Shown: positions 52,601 through 62,366, numbered from the stretch's first letter. The stretch: 64,000 nucleotides of DNA from Thiothrix unzii (GCF_017901175.1 NZ_CP072793.1:310001-374000), one strand, 5' to 3'. Numbers and translations are program-made. The notes: a model not told the origin generated them from the letters alone.

Positions 52601-53745
52601 TCCTCCAAAAACAACTGCATAACCTCGTTTAAAAACTGCCAGCCGTGTTCTGTAGGGCGCACTTGCTCTCCGGTTACGCTGAGTAAGCCGCGTTGAAGTG
52701 CTTGATCTAAGCCGGTTTGTAGGTGTTCCACGCTTAAACCGGTGCGTTCGCTGAATAAGGGTAGGGCGAAACCGTCGCGTAATCGCAGGGCATTGAGCAT
52801 AAATTCAAAGTTTAAATCGGCAGTAGTGAGCGTTTGTGTGCCGCTGCGGGCATTGCCTTGTGGCGTGTGTTGCAGGTACTCGCTCGGTTGGCGGTAATTG
52901 TGGTAACGGGTCACGCTGCCATCCGCCGGATGGGTGATTTTACCGTGTGCGCCTGCACCGATGGCGAGATAATCGCCAAACTCCCAGTAATTACGATTGT
53001 GGCGGCATTGTTGCTGTGGTTGCGCGTAGGCGGAGACTTCGTACTGCTGATAATTTGCCGCGTTGAGTAATGCTTGCCCCGCGAATTGCATATCAGCGAC
53101 TAAATCATCGTCCGGCAAGGGCGGTGGTTGTTTGTAAAACAGGGTGTTAGGTTCTAGGGTGAGCTGATACCAAGACAGGTGCGTCGGTTGCAAATCAATT
53201 GCTTGCTGCAAATCTTGCATGGCTTCGGCTAATGTTTGCTGCGGCAAGCCAAACATCAGATCCAAATTAAAATTATCGAAACCCGCCGTCCGCGCAATGT
53301 CTGCCGCACGCAATGCTTCCTCGCGGTTATGGACGCGCCCTAATGCCTGTAAATGCGCGGGGTTGAAACTTTGAATGCCTACTGACAGACGATTGATGCC
53401 CGCTTCGCGAAATCCCCGGAATTTGTCTTGCTCAAACGTGCCGGGGTTGGCTTCTAAGGTGACTTCCACATTGGGGCGAAACGGCATCAGGGCGCGGATA
53501 CCGCACAGCAATTCGTCAATACTGTTCGCTGAAAACAGGCTGGGCGTGCCACCGCCAATGAAGATGGACTCCAGCTTGCGTCCCCAGACGTGCGGTAATT
53601 CGCTGGCAAGGTTGGTGAGCAAAGCTTGCACATATGCTGACTCCGGCAAACCGCTGGCGGCGGCGTGCGAGTTGAAGTCGCAATACGGGCATTTACGGAT
53701 ACACCAAGGGATGTGGATGTAGAGGGCAAGGGGGATATGGGTCAT
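52597..53745 (-). CDS. hemW: Radical SAM heme chaperone HemW
   Basis: Inserts haem into respiratory enzymes. It has 382 residues. The [4Fe-4S] motif is HIPWCIRKCPYCDFNSH (CxxxCxxC); IFIGGGTPSLF and GINRLSVGIQSFN follow, and the C-terminal HemN-like domain ends the protein. The extra Cys seen in coproporphyrinogen oxidase HemN is absent from the motif, which supports HemW. It overlaps the next upstream gene (ATGA). Confidence 0.93.
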   Translation of the reverse strand: MTHIPLALYIHIPWCIRKCPYCDFNSHAAASGLPESAYVQALLTNLASELPHVWGRKLESIFIGGGTPSLFSANSIDELLCGIRALMPFRPNVEVTLEANPGTFEQDKFRGFREAGINRLSVGIQSFNPAHLQALGRVHNREEALRAADIARTAGFDNFNLDLMFGLPQQTLAEAMQDLQQAIDLQPTHLSWYQLTLEPNTLFYKQPPPLPDDDLVADMQFAGQALLNAANYQQYEVSAYAQPQQQCRHNRNYWEFGDYLAIGAGAHGKITHPADGSVTRYHNYRQPSEYLQHTPQGNARSGTQTLTTADLNFEFMLNALRLRDGFALPLFSERTGLSVEHLQTGLDQALQRGLLSVTGEQVRPTEHGWQFLNEVMQLFLED

Positions 53746-54590
53746 GGTTTTTCTAGGATCGGACGCTGAATGATGACTTTGAACTGATTGCCTGCGCGAT
53801 CGTCAATCAACTGAATTGCCGCGTAATTTTCTAAAGCACGAGGAATGCCACTGCCCAATCCGCGATAAGGCATTTGCCGTGTAGCGTGTGAGGCAATGAT
53901 CGGATTACGCATATTGGATAAGCCAAAATGAATTTGCTCAATGGTTAAATGATTGGGTAAATGACCGGGGCTAATGATTTCTACCCTGTCGATAAACATC
54001 AGGATGCGGATAGGCGCGGGAATAAAATAATCGCGGTGAATAAGGGCATTAACCAACACTTCCTGCAAAGTGATTTCGGGAATTTCTAGTTTGCCGAGGC
54101 TATTGATGCCCTGTCCCGCCTGTAAACGGTGCAAGTTACGGGTGATGAAAGCAAGGCTGCGTTCGTATTGATCAAGCAGGCAACCTTCAATATCTTCGCT
54201 ATCGCGGTAGTGTTGGGAAGCAATGTCCGTACCGTCGATGTAAACCGCTTTTACCATGAACGCGGGGCGGAACTGTTGCGGATTTTTGCCGAACAAAAGC
54301 AAGCCCGCTAGGTTTAAGCGTTCCCCATTACTGATATGCAAACTTTTGGTAATTTGTGCTAGATCTAAACCAGATTCTTCCAAGGTTTGTTGGTAGCGGT
54401 TTTCAAAATAAACGGCAAGGCGAGTTCGGTGCAGGTCTTGCAAGCTGCTGTCGGGAATAATATTTTCTTCGGCGTACACCAAACCGGTTTCTTGAAACAT
54501 CCGTTGGATTTCTTCGCGGGCGGTTACGTACTGGCTATCCTCACCTTGGGCTAGGATAGTCTCCAGTTGTTCAGGGGTGAGTGTTGTCAT
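53742..54590 (-). CDS. RecG-like ATP-binding protein lacking its AlbA_2/Schlafen N-domain
   Basis: 282 residues. The C-terminal 250 residues match the HATPase_c_4 (Divergent AAA_4) family: REEIQRMFQETGLVYAEE, LNLAGLLLFGKNPQQFRPAF, LVNALIHRDYF, DRVEIISPGHLPNHLT and GLGSGIPRALE. Normal members are about 100 residues longer, with an AlbA_2 DNA-binding domain at the N-terminus. Here a typical start (LTPEQLETILAQGEDS) runs straight into the post-AlbA_2 segment around residue 20, as if that domain had been deleted in frame. The reading frame and the coupling to hemW are intact. Confidence 0.75.
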   Translation of the reverse strand: MTTLTPEQLETILAQGEDSQYVTAREEIQRMFQETGLVYAEENIIPDSSLQDLHRTRLAVYFENRYQQTLEESGLDLAQITKSLHISNGERLNLAGLLLFGKNPQQFRPAFMVKAVYIDGTDIASQHYRDSEDIEGCLLDQYERSLAFITRNLHRLQAGQGINSLGKLEIPEITLQEVLVNALIHRDYFIPAPIRILMFIDRVEIISPGHLPNHLTIEQIHFGLSNMRNPIIASHATRQMPYRGLGSGIPRALENYAAIQLIDDRAGNQFKVIIQRPILEKP

Positions 54591-54621
54591 CAGGCTGTTT
54601 CCTTAATTCTTCCGAGGCTGT

Positions 54622-55038
54622 TCACAAGCCAAACCAATTTTCGACGCGGACATCTGCGAATGACGCAAAATCATCTACATTACGAGTCACGATGGTTAAA
54701 TGGTTGACGATGGCAACTGCCGCAATCTCGCTGTCATATTTACTAGGCGTTAAGCCTAATCGCTTAAGACGTACTCGCTCTTGTGCCAGCCATTCCGCCG
54801 CATGTTGGCAAAAGGGTAGAATTTCCAGCCCATCTTCCACTAGCATGGTCATGTAATCTGTCAATTCTTGTTGACGCTGACTTGTGGGCATTAAGTGAAT
54901 GCCGTGCCATAACTCGTGCCAAACCGTGGCGGAGGTGCAAGCAAAAATGCCGTCAAGTTCCAGTCGGGAAATCACATTTGGATCAGGCAGAGGCTTGGTC
55001 TGTTCGGAGAGGATATTGGTGTCCAATAAATAGCGCAT
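54622..55038 (-). CDS. vapC: VapC-family PIN toxin
   Basis: A 138-residue PIN ribonuclease. The acidic metal ligands are seen in MRYLLDTNILSE (Asp6), VWHELWHG, SKYDSEIAAVA and TRNVDDFASF. It is three bases downstream of the Phd-type antitoxin on the same strand. Confidence 0.92.
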   Translation of the reverse strand: MRYLLDTNILSEQTKPLPDPNVISRLELDGIFACTSATVWHELWHGIHLMPTSQRQQELTDYMTMLVEDGLEILPFCQHAAEWLAQERVRLKRLGLTPSKYDSEIAAVAIVNHLTIVTRNVDDFASFADVRVENWFGL

Positions 55039-55041
55039 GAT

Positions 55042-55329
55042 TTAATCCCACGCCGCCGACCGTGTTTCGTGCTGAACACGAGTACGCTGGTGCAATTGTT
55101 CTAGTTCATCCGCTGTGAAACCTTGTGCGTTGGGGTATTTTGCACGCCAGCGTAAATAGGTATTGAATGCCCCTTTGCCAGTATGGAAGGCGCGGTTGTA
55201 ACGTTCCAATGATACGATCATCGCAACCGGTTTGCCGTGGCGGGTAATTTGGATGTCTTCACCCTGTTCGGCTTTGTGTACCCATTCAGGCAGTTGGTTT
55301 TTCAACGTGGAAATAGTAGCGGCACTCAT
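55042..55329 (-). CDS. Phd/YefM-type antitoxin of the VapC pair
   Basis: 95 residues: N-terminal Phd fold (ISTLKNQLPEWVHKAEQGEDIQITRHGKPVAMIVSLERY) and a basic, helical C-terminus ending ETRSAAWD that would bind the toxin. ATG 55329 has AAGGA six bases upstream; ATG 55344 is possible but less well placed. TATATT and repeated TGGCTA elements upstream probably form the promoter and operator. Confidence 0.88.
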   Translation of the reverse strand: MSAATISTLKNQLPEWVHKAEQGEDIQITRHGKPVAMIVSLERYNRAFHTGKGAFNTYLRWRAKYPNAQGFTADELEQLHQRTRVQHETRSAAWD

Positions 55330-55393
55330 GGCTATTCCTTTCATTGGGATATAGCCATAATATAACAAAAGTAGCCAGAAATTACCGAGTAAA

Positions 55394-56065
55394 TTACTGC
55401 CGCTTAATACTATCCACCGACACATAAACCGGCGGGGTACTGCCCTTAAATGGCGTTTCCGGCGGTGGTTTATGCGCCGCAGCGACGTGGAAATAGCGCA
55501 AACCGTTAATCATGCCCGAAATTGCCGCGCCTTTGCCTTTCAAGTCGTGCAAAAACGCCGCCAACACGTGCAAAATCACAAAGCCACTGATCAGTACGGC
55601 TAAATTGCCGTGCAAGCTGTGCATGGATAAACCTGCCAAGGTATACGGCGCGTTATACACCAATCCTGTAGCACAAGCTGCGATCAACACCAACCACAAC
55701 AGTGGGTACAATTGCCGCCAAAACGGGTTGTGCGCGAACCAGTTTGGCAACGGAAATTTTCCGAAGCTCAGGTAAAAACGCGCCATTTGCAACAGCCCAT
55801 CCCACTGCGCTTTATCCGGTAATAACGCTCGCCAATGTCCGCTTCCCGGTAATAAAAACAGCAAAATAATCCGCCCCACCACACTGATTAACAGCAATTG
55901 CCCGCTGATCATGTGCCAGTCGCGCCAGAAAGCGTAATCGACATTGCCGTGTTGAATCGCCCAAGCACTTACGATTTGAAACAACACCCCAAACGCGATC
56001 AGCCAATGGGTTAACCGCACCCAACCCGACCACACGGGAATGCAGCGTATATTTTCTTGTTGCAT
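55394..56065 (-). CDS. Cytochrome b561-type membrane protein
   Basis: 223 residues with four hydrophobic helices. Haem-ligand histidines lie in VRLTHWLIAFGVLFQ, DWHMISGQLLL, GLSMHSLHGNLAV and FVILHVLAAFLHD. This is the b-type subunit pattern of nickel hydrogenases and thiosulfate or diheme cytochrome systems. It would pass electrons between a redox partner and the quinone pool. The partner is not encoded beside it. Confidence 0.85.
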   Translation of the reverse strand: MQQENIRCIPVWSGWVRLTHWLIAFGVLFQIVSAWAIQHGNVDYAFWRDWHMISGQLLLISVVGRIILLFLLPGSGHWRALLPDKAQWDGLLQMARFYLSFGKFPLPNWFAHNPFWRQLYPLLWLVLIAACATGLVYNAPYTLAGLSMHSLHGNLAVLISGFVILHVLAAFLHDLKGKGAAISGMINGLRYFHVAAAHKPPPETPFKGSTPPVYVSVDSIKRQ

Positions 56066-56182
56066 AACAACCTCTTTACTTACTGATATGCCGCCATCCT
56101 AACAGGAATGTGCGCGGATGCCTTGATCTGCTGCAAAATGGTATACTATCTGCCATCAACCGTTTATCTGATGGATTTCTAC

Positions 56183-56752
56183 ATGGCATCACTACACGAG
56201 CAACTCCTCAAAGCTGGCTTAATCGACAAATCCAAAGCCGATGCGGCTGAGCGCGAACAGCGTAAAAAAGCCCATAATCATACCGCTAAAGCCCAAAAGA
56301 AAGCCCATAAAACCGGCGAATCGTTAGTGGACGAAGCCAAGTTATTAGCGGAAAAAGCCCTGCAAGAAAAGGCTGAACGTTCCAAAGAACTCAACCGCAT
56401 CCAACGCGAACAAGCCCAACAAAAAGCCATTCAAGCGCAAGTCAAACAACTGATTGAGCTGAATCGGATTGATCGCAAGCACGGAGGTTTGGCTTACCAA
56501 TTTGCTGATGGCAGCAAGGTGAAAAAAATCTATGTTACTGATTTACTGCAAGATCAACTCGCTTACGGGGTGATTGCTTTGGTCAAATTCGGTGACGGTT
56601 ATGAGCTGGTGCCGCGCCAAATTGCGGAAAAAATTGCGCAACGCGATGCCGCTTGCATTCTAGTGCAAAACGCGGGCAGTCTGGAGCAACAGGCCGCTGC
56701 CGCAGACGACCCTTACGCCGATTTCAAAATCCCTGACGATTTGATGTGGTAA
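56183..56752 (+). CDS. DUF2058 family protein (YaiL-like)
   Basis: About 189 residues. The N-half is a long charged coiled coil rich in Lys, Ala and Gln (SLHEQLLKAGLIDKSKADAA, then AEREQRKKAHN). The C-half is a small folded domain (YQFADGSKVKKIYVTDLLQDQLAYG). This is the DUF2058 layout; its members associate with nucleic acids or ribosomes by report, but the function is open. ATG 56183 is preferred; ATG 56171 is also in frame. It precedes ubiB by nine bases. Confidence 0.85.
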   Translation: MASLHEQLLKAGLIDKSKADAAEREQRKKAHNHTAKAQKKAHKTGESLVDEAKLLAEKALQEKAERSKELNRIQREQAQQKAIQAQVKQLIELNRIDRKHGGLAYQFADGSKVKKIYVTDLLQDQLAYGVIALVKFGDGYELVPRQIAEKIAQRDAACILVQNAGSLEQQAAAADDPYADFKIPDDLMW

Positions 56753-56761
56753 ACACCCTAA

Positions 56762-58402
56762 ATGAAACCCTTCACCCGCATCCTGCGTCTGTGGACGATC
56801 AACCGTGTCTTTATCCGCCACGGCTTGGACGAACTCGTCTTCAACATCCCCTTCATGCGCCCGCTGGCGTTTGTTTATCACATTTCCCCTTGGAACTGGG
56901 GTAAACAAGAAACTCGCCCTCGTGGGGAGCGCATCCGCCGCGCTTTGGAAGATTTAGGACCCATTTTCATCAAATTTGGGCAAATGCTTTCCACTCGCCG
57001 CGATTTGTTGCCGGACGACATTGCGGCTGAATTGACCCGTTTGCAAGACCGCGTGCCACCGTTTTCCAGCCTTGAAGCGCGGAAAATGATCGAAAAGGCT
57101 TACGGCAAATCCGTCACCGAAGTGTTTCAACGGTTTGAAACCGACCCGCTGGCATCCGCCTCCATTGCTCAAGTCCATGCTGCACAATTGTGGGATGGCA
57201 AAGAAGTGGTGGTAAAAGTGTTGCGCCCCGGCATCGACAAAACCATTCGCCAAGACGTGGAACTGATGTATTTAATGGCGGGTTTGCTGCAACGCTACTG
57301 GAAAGAAGCCCGCCGTTTGCGCCCGGTGGACGTGGTTGCCGAATACGAAAAAACCATTTTCGACGAACTCGATATGATGCGTGAAGCCGCGAATGCCAGC
57401 CAAATTCGCCGCAATTTCGAGGCAAACCCCACCTTGTACGTGCCGGAAATTTACTGGGATTACACTCATCCCAATGTGATTGTGATGGAACGCATTTACG
57501 GTGTGCCCGTGGGCGATATTCCGCGCTTGCGCGAGTTGGGGGTGAATTTCAAACGGCTGGGCGAATTAGGAGTGGAAATCTTTTTCACCCAAGTCTTCCG
57601 CCACAACTTTTTTCACGCGGATATGCACCCCGGCAATATTTTTATTGACCCTAGTAATCCGAATGACCCGCAATACATCGCGGTGGATTTCGGCATTGTC
57701 GGCACGCTGTCTCCAGCGGATAAACGTTATCTGGCGGAAAATTTTTACGCCTTTTTCCAGCGTGATTACAAACGGGTAGCAGAATTACACGTAGAATCGG
57801 GCTGGGTTCCGCCTTCCACTCGTGTGGATGAATTTGAATCGGCGATTCGTTCGGTGTGCGAACCGATTTTCAACCTGCCGATTAAAGACATATCTTTTGG
57901 GCAGTTTTTGCTGCGCCTGTTCCAGACTGCACGACGTTTTAATATGGAAGTGCAGCCGCAATTGGTTTTGCTGCAAAAAACCTTGCTGAATATCGAGGGT
58001 TTAGGCCGCCAGCTTTATCCCGATTTGGATTTGTGGTCGACCGCTAAACCGTTTATTGAACGCTGGATGGATGAGCAAGTCGGGGTGCGTGCTTTGTTCA
58101 ATGGCGCAAAAGTAAACTTACCGAAGTTCCTTGAAAACCTGCCCTACATGCCGAATATGTTGCACGACATTATGCAGCAAACGAGTCAGCACAAGCTCAA
58201 AATGCAGTGGGAATCACAGCAATTGGAAGCCATGCGTCAGGAAATGCGGCAAGCACAGCGTAGTAATCGGCTGGCGATTGTGGGTGGTGCGTTATTGGTT
58301 AGCGGCGTGGTGGCATTCGGGTTGTTGCCAGCTATGTCACTGTTGGCAATGAGTATGATGGGTACGGGTGTGGTATTGTTGATATATACTTCCTTGAAAT
58401 GA
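56762..58402 (+). CDS. ubiB: Ubiquinone biosynthesis regulatory protein UbiB
   Basis: An atypical kinase/ATPase of the UbiB (ADCK) family that supports ubiquinone synthesis at the membrane. It has 546 residues. The KxGQ motif is in [13 protein letters not shown], the Ala-rich loop is [11 protein letters not shown], and the catalytic lysine is in [21 protein letters not shown] and [10 protein letters not shown] form the metal and nucleotide loops. Two C-terminal helices ([20 protein letters not shown] and the following one) anchor it. ubiJ and ubiE are not adjacent; ubiK is elsewhere in the window. Confidence 0.95.
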   Translation: MKPFTRILRLWTINRVFIRHGLDELVFNIPFMRPLAFVYHISPWNWGKQETRPRGERIRRALEDLGPIFIKFGQMLSTRRDLLPDDIAAELTRLQDRVPPFSSLEARKMIEKAYGKSVTEVFQRFETDPLASASIAQVHAAQLWDGKEVVVKVLRPGIDKTIRQDVELMYLMAGLLQRYWKEARRLRPVDVVAEYEKTIFDELDMMREAANASQIRRNFEANPTLYVPEIYWDYTHPNVIVMERIYGVPVGDIPRLRELGVNFKRLGELGVEIFFTQVFRHNFFHADMHPGNIFIDPSNPNDPQYIAVDFGIVGTLSPADKRYLAENFYAFFQRDYKRVAELHVESGWVPPSTRVDEFESAIRSVCEPIFNLPIKDISFGQFLLRLFQTARRFNMEVQPQLVLLQKTLLNIEGLGRQLYPDLDLWSTAKPFIERWMDEQVGVRALFNGAKVNLPKFLENLPYMPNMLHDIMQQTSQHKLKMQWESQQLEAMRQEMRQAQRSNRLAIVGGALLVSGVVAFGLLPAMSLLAMSMMGTGVVLLIYTSLK

Positions 58403-58433
58403 TTTAAGTGGACTCAAGTAAGAGGTAAAACTT

Positions 58434-58670
58434 ATGTATGCAGTTGAATTTGAAGCGAGTATTAACGATGGAATGTTTAAAATTCCCGAAACATTCCGCA
58501 AACTACAGTCTGTAACAAAAGCCAAAATTATCATCATGATAGAAGACGAGTTGGCAATACCTCAAGTGGCAGTGAAAAAGATCGGCTTTATTGAGCGTTT
58601 GGCTAATAATCCCATTCATGTTGATAGAGCGGTAAAGTTTTTGTCCCGTGAGGAAGCCAATGAACGTTAA
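58434..58670 (+). CDS. Small antitoxin-like protein upstream of a PIN toxin
   Basis: 78 residues, starting AVEFEASINDGMFKIPETF, an AbrB-like or DUF2281-like beta-rich beginning, and ending in a charged helix (LANNPIHVDRAVKFLSREEAN). Its size, position and 11-base overlap with a PIN-domain gene argue for the antitoxin of that pair. The family assignment is tentative. Confidence 0.75.
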   Translation: MYAVEFEASINDGMFKIPETFRKLQSVTKAKIIIMIEDELAIPQVAVKKIGFIERLANNPIHVDRAVKFLSREEANER

Positions 58671-59067
58671 GGTATTCATTGATTCCAATGTGTTTTTGTA
58701 CACCTTCACCGATAAAGAACCACTTAAGCAGAACATCGCTAAAGCATTGGTGTTAGCTGGACGGCACACCATTTCTGTGCAGGTTGTAAACGAGGTCAGC
58801 AATAATTTGTTGAAAAAACTCGGTTTGGTTAATGCGGATGTTCAAGATTTTGTCGATGATTGCTACAGTCGTTATCAGATTGAAAATCTCTCGCAAGCGG
58901 TGTTTGGTAAGGCTGCTTCACTCAGGGAACGCTATCGGTTTTCGTATTACGACTCCATCATTGTGTCATCTGCTTTACTCAGTGACTGTCAGGTGCTTTA
59001 CAGCGAAGATATGCAACACAATTTACTTGTTGATAATCAATTAACCATTCTTGATCCTTTTGCTTGA
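58660..59067 (+). CDS. PIN-domain toxin
   Basis: 135 residues with the PIN active-site residues: VFIDSNVFLYTF (Asp8), VVNEVSNNLL, RFSYYDSIIVSSALL and LYSEDMQHN. ATG 58660 overlaps the upstream antitoxin gene; the frame to 58648 is less likely. The DNA is slightly more AT-rich than ubiB, suggesting recent acquisition. Confidence 0.88.
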   Translation: MNVKVFIDSNVFLYTFTDKEPLKQNIAKALVLAGRHTISVQVVNEVSNNLLKKLGLVNADVQDFVDDCYSRYQIENLSQAVFGKAASLRERYRFSYYDSIIVSSALLSDCQVLYSEDMQHNLLVDNQLTILDPFA

Positions 59068-59084
59068 TTTCCAACCAATAAACG

Positions 59085-59113
59085 CAAAAAGCCGCCGAGT
59101 TTCCCCAGCGGCT
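59085..59113 (-). terminator. Terminator of the OmpA-domain gene
   Basis: On the minus strand AGCCGC and GCGGCT form a 6-bp stem around a 12-base loop, followed by TTTTGCG. It lies 33 bases after the OmpA-gene stop and also sits after the convergent PIN toxin. Confidence 0.7.
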
Positions 59114-59145
59114 GATTTCGTTACGCAATTACCGTTTTAGGGTTA

Positions 59146-61761
59146 TTATGTTGCGTTGAAGGTGTAATCTACAGTGATAGTAGTAGGGCAATTCTTCAGT
59201 TTGATGTAGAACGTTTTCTTTATATCTGTACAGTATCCATTAGTCGCTGGCGTAAATTTCACATTATTGTCAGACGATACACTGAGAAGACCAGCTAAAA
59301 CTGGATTACCGTTAGTTCCTTTTGCATAAACTTGTCCCGGAATCTTAGGGTTTTCTGTGCTTGGTGCAAAGGTAATTGACTCAATATCTGTTAAGCCTTT
59401 GCCTGTAGGTAGAAAACTAGTTACATCAATAGGTTGGTCTACTGGATTGGAACTACTGTATTGATAAGTCAATGATCCGGTTTTTGATTCATTAGCTGGG
59501 CAACTGCTTTCAGGAACAACGATAGTAATTGTCGCTGGTGTTGCTGATTTCACGCCATCTTTCTCTGTGTAATACTGGAACTTGTATGTGCCAGCCACGC
59601 CGTTAGGATTAAACGTTAATTCACCTGCATCAGAAATGGTGTAAGTGTAACCTGTTGCACCCGTTGGAACCGATAACACGCTGCGGTCAACAACGGTATA
59701 ACCCGTGATGTCATCCGCATCGTTAGTTAATACATTGCCCAGTGCGGATGTACCTTTGTAGTCATACGTATCATCTTTCACGGTTGGTTTTGCACCGCCA
59801 TCGGCTTTCTTAACGGTAACTGAGAAATCAGCACTGTCAGTATCGCCATTCTTATCTTCAATCGTGTAAGTACACTGTTTGGTGCTTTCCGGTGTCGTAT
59901 CATCTGTAGTGATGGTGAAGTCTTTGCCACCGCTTGTGATGAATTCAGAAACGTCTTTACCATCACACATGACTTTGGTGATTTTGGTGTTACTGTCAGG
60001 GCAGAAATCATCGTTTTTGAGCAGGTCGATGATTTTGGTATTGCCTTTAGTAATAACGGTTTCACCATCATCTTTAGCTTCTAAACCCTCGCAAACTTCC
60101 GGTTTATTTTCACCACCCGCAGTCGTTTTGTAGGTGTCAACCCGTTGTTTGTGATCAGCAACGTTGTGTAAACCTTGACGTACCCACAGTGGTGGCGTTG
60201 GGATCAGCTCTTGCTTCCATACGACTTTCGGGTCAGTGCGTGTTACGCCACCTTCTTGTACGGTTTGGTCTTTGTACTCGTTTTGGTAGCACACGTATTC
60301 CACGTCAACCCGGCGATTTTTATGACGCTCGGATTCGGTGTTCGGGTATTTCGGGCTGCTTTCGCCTAAACCTTGTGCCAATAAAGTTTCTGCCGGAAAG
60401 CCATTCTTAATCAGGAACTCGCGGACGCTGTTAGCACGGCGTTCTGACAGTTTTTGGTTGTGCGCAGTGGAGCCAATGTCGCAAGTGTTGCCGCTGATGC
60501 GGATATTGCCTTCGCTACCACATTCACGCATTTTCGCAGCAACACTGTTCATGCGTTCCAGTGCTTCTGGAGTCAGCTTGGCACTGTCGACTTTGAAGAA
60601 GCTATCCGCTTCCAGTTCCATTGTGTGCTTAACCAGTTTGCGCTCGACTTTTGCTGGTTTTTTGATTTCTTCACCCGGAATTTCGGTACGTACCCGGCGA
60701 TACATTTTGTCCGCTTGCCAAATGCCGGATTCGCTGGCTAAGTCATAGCGGTAGCCTACGCCACCACGCACTTCTGCTTTTTGTTCACCTTCGACATAGC
60801 CGCCAGATTTTTTGTAAACGTCAATATTGGCGTTAACGCTGTGTGGGCTGTCGGGGAAGAATTTTTCCACGCCGCCAGTCAGGGTAACTTGTTTTGCTTT
60901 GCTTTCGGTGGCGGCTTGTTCAGTGCCCCATTCGTAGTCCAAACCGCCTTGAACGCGCATTTGCTGTTCGGAAATAAATGTACCAACACGACCGCCTACG
61001 CCCCAGTCGTAGCCTTTTTCATAAATGGTATTGCCGTTTTTGTCTTTTTGCCCGGTATCAAACTTGTCACCCAAGCCTTTCATGACGCTACCTGACCAGA
61101 ACATATTTTCACGTTCTTGACCGTAACCCACGGTTACTTTTTTCGCTTGTTTGCCGTCTTTGTCGGATGAGCCGTTTTGGTCATACGCACCAAAAACTTT
61201 ATTGACGTGTGAGGCTTGACCCGCTTCGTCCTTAGAAACCCAGTGGTAGTTTAATTTCGCACCCGCCCCGGTAATGTGACCTTTGGCATCGTCTTTTTTC
61301 GGGTTAACGCCGATGTAACCTTGACCAATAACCGCAGTGTCTTCAGTTTCGGTAAACACGTGGCTCAAATCAGCTTTGCCTTTGAATTCAGAATCAATGC
61401 CGATACCAATACGGGTTTTGCCGCCGACGTAGCCAGTATTCAGGCTAGGTGCGCCGGTTTCGGTAGCATCTTCGATGAAACCATCGCTTTCATTGCTCAG
61501 TTGTTTGGCTTGTTGCATGGAATCAGGGGCAGCCGCCGCAGCACTTTCCACATTCGCGCATTCGCCGCGTGACGGGTCGCCGCTGTCACAACTGACATCA
61601 GCAGCTTGCTCGGTTTCGAGAGTCAGCTCATTTTGCGAAGGAGGGGGCAGTTGTCCGTAAGGCGCATCAATGCCGCCGTCGCCAGCTAACACGGTAGCAG
61701 AGCAGAACAGCAGTGGTAAAAGAGCAGCCCTATAGGAAAGACGAGAGTGTTTGTTAGTCAT
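59146..61761 (-). CDS. Outer-membrane protein: barrel-like region, OmpA domain, then Ig/cadherin-like repeats
   Basis: About 871 residues. The signal peptide ends near VLAGDGG. Residues about 110-350 alternate in the manner of a beta barrel and contain phrases like ADLSHVFTETEDTAVIGQGYIG and SVMKGLGDKF. An OmpA peptidoglycan-binding domain lies at about 375-490 (FFKVDSAKLTPEALERMNSV, CDIGSTAHNQKLSERRANSV with the Asp and Arg that bind diaminopimelate). The last ~300 residues hold Ig or cadherin-like modules (KGNTKIIDLLKNDDF, TYTIEDKNGDTDSADFSVTV). OmpA domains normally end such proteins, so the repeats after it are unusual. ATG 61761 is chosen; the frame extends to 61821. Confidence 0.8.
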   Translation of the reverse strand: MTNKHSRLSYRAALLPLLFCSATVLAGDGGIDAPYGQLPPPSQNELTLETEQAADVSCDSGDPSRGECANVESAAAAAPDSMQQAKQLSNESDGFIEDATETGAPSLNTGYVGGKTRIGIGIDSEFKGKADLSHVFTETEDTAVIGQGYIGVNPKKDDAKGHITGAGAKLNYHWVSKDEAGQASHVNKVFGAYDQNGSSDKDGKQAKKVTVGYGQERENMFWSGSVMKGLGDKFDTGQKDKNGNTIYEKGYDWGVGGRVGTFISEQQMRVQGGLDYEWGTEQAATESKAKQVTLTGGVEKFFPDSPHSVNANIDVYKKSGGYVEGEQKAEVRGGVGYRYDLASESGIWQADKMYRRVRTEIPGEEIKKPAKVERKLVKHTMELEADSFFKVDSAKLTPEALERMNSVAAKMRECGSEGNIRISGNTCDIGSTAHNQKLSERRANSVREFLIKNGFPAETLLAQGLGESSPKYPNTESERHKNRRVDVEYVCYQNEYKDQTVQEGGVTRTDPKVVWKQELIPTPPLWVRQGLHNVADHKQRVDTYKTTAGGENKPEVCEGLEAKDDGETVITKGNTKIIDLLKNDDFCPDSNTKITKVMCDGKDVSEFITSGGKDFTITTDDTTPESTKQCTYTIEDKNGDTDSADFSVTVKKADGGAKPTVKDDTYDYKGTSALGNVLTNDADDITGYTVVDRSVLSVPTGATGYTYTISDAGELTFNPNGVAGTYKFQYYTEKDGVKSATPATITIVVPESSCPANESKTGSLTYQYSSSNPVDQPIDVTSFLPTGKGLTDIESITFAPSTENPKIPGQVYAKGTNGNPVLAGLLSVSSDNNVKFTPATNGYCTDIKKTFYIKLKNCPTTITVDYTFNAT

Positions 61762-61952
61762 GTTTGTTATCTCTTTTTTTCGTTGCGTGTCTTTGTTATG
61801 GCTATGAGACGACACTTGCACGAACTATAGGATGTGTTGCCGGAAAACCACAAATTCATCCGACGAACGTACATTTACGATGGTTAAGCCTGACGGCAGC
61901 GTAGCTTTGTTTTATACTTGGTGGCACGCAACTCACTGATAGTGCCACAATC

Positions 61953-62366
61953 ATGCTCAAAACCCTGCAACTCGTTCCGTTATTTGGCGTATTATTCGTC
62001 GTTTATTGGTTGGCGGTGAAGGTTGGTTTTTTCCCTGAAAAATTAAATAACGTTTTATTTCATATGCGTCTGCCTTCGGGGTCGATCTGGAAGCCGACAT
62101 GGGGCGACTTCATGATTTTAATGGGGGTGCTGACGCTTTATGTAGAGCTGTTCAAGTCAACCCGCACTTCGGAAGTAACGATTTTTGACCATTTGTTTTC
62201 TACGTTTGTGTTGATTGCCTATTTAACGGCTTGGCTGATTTACGATTGGGGTGGAAACTCGGTGTTTCTGATTTTAGCAGGCATGTCTTTTTTGGATGTG
62301 ATTGCAGGCTTTACCATAACCATATCAGCCGCCCGCAGAGACCTGTCACTAGGGGGCAAGGGCTAG
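61953..62366 (+). CDS. Small multi-helix membrane protein, unknown
   Basis: 137 residues with about four hydrophobic helices (LVPLFGVLFVVYWLAVKVG, GDFMILMGVLTLYVELF, HLFSTFVLIAYLTAWLIY and SVFLILAGMSFLDVIAGFTI). No family name is assigned. It lies between two envelope-protein genes and precedes the repeat protein by 50 bases, so co-transcription is possible. Confidence 0.7.
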   Translation: MLKTLQLVPLFGVLFVVYWLAVKVGFFPEKLNNVLFHMRLPSGSIWKPTWGDFMILMGVLTLYVELFKSTRTSEVTIFDHLFSTFVLIAYLTAWLIYDWGGNSVFLILAGMSFLDVIAGFTITISAARRDLSLGGKG

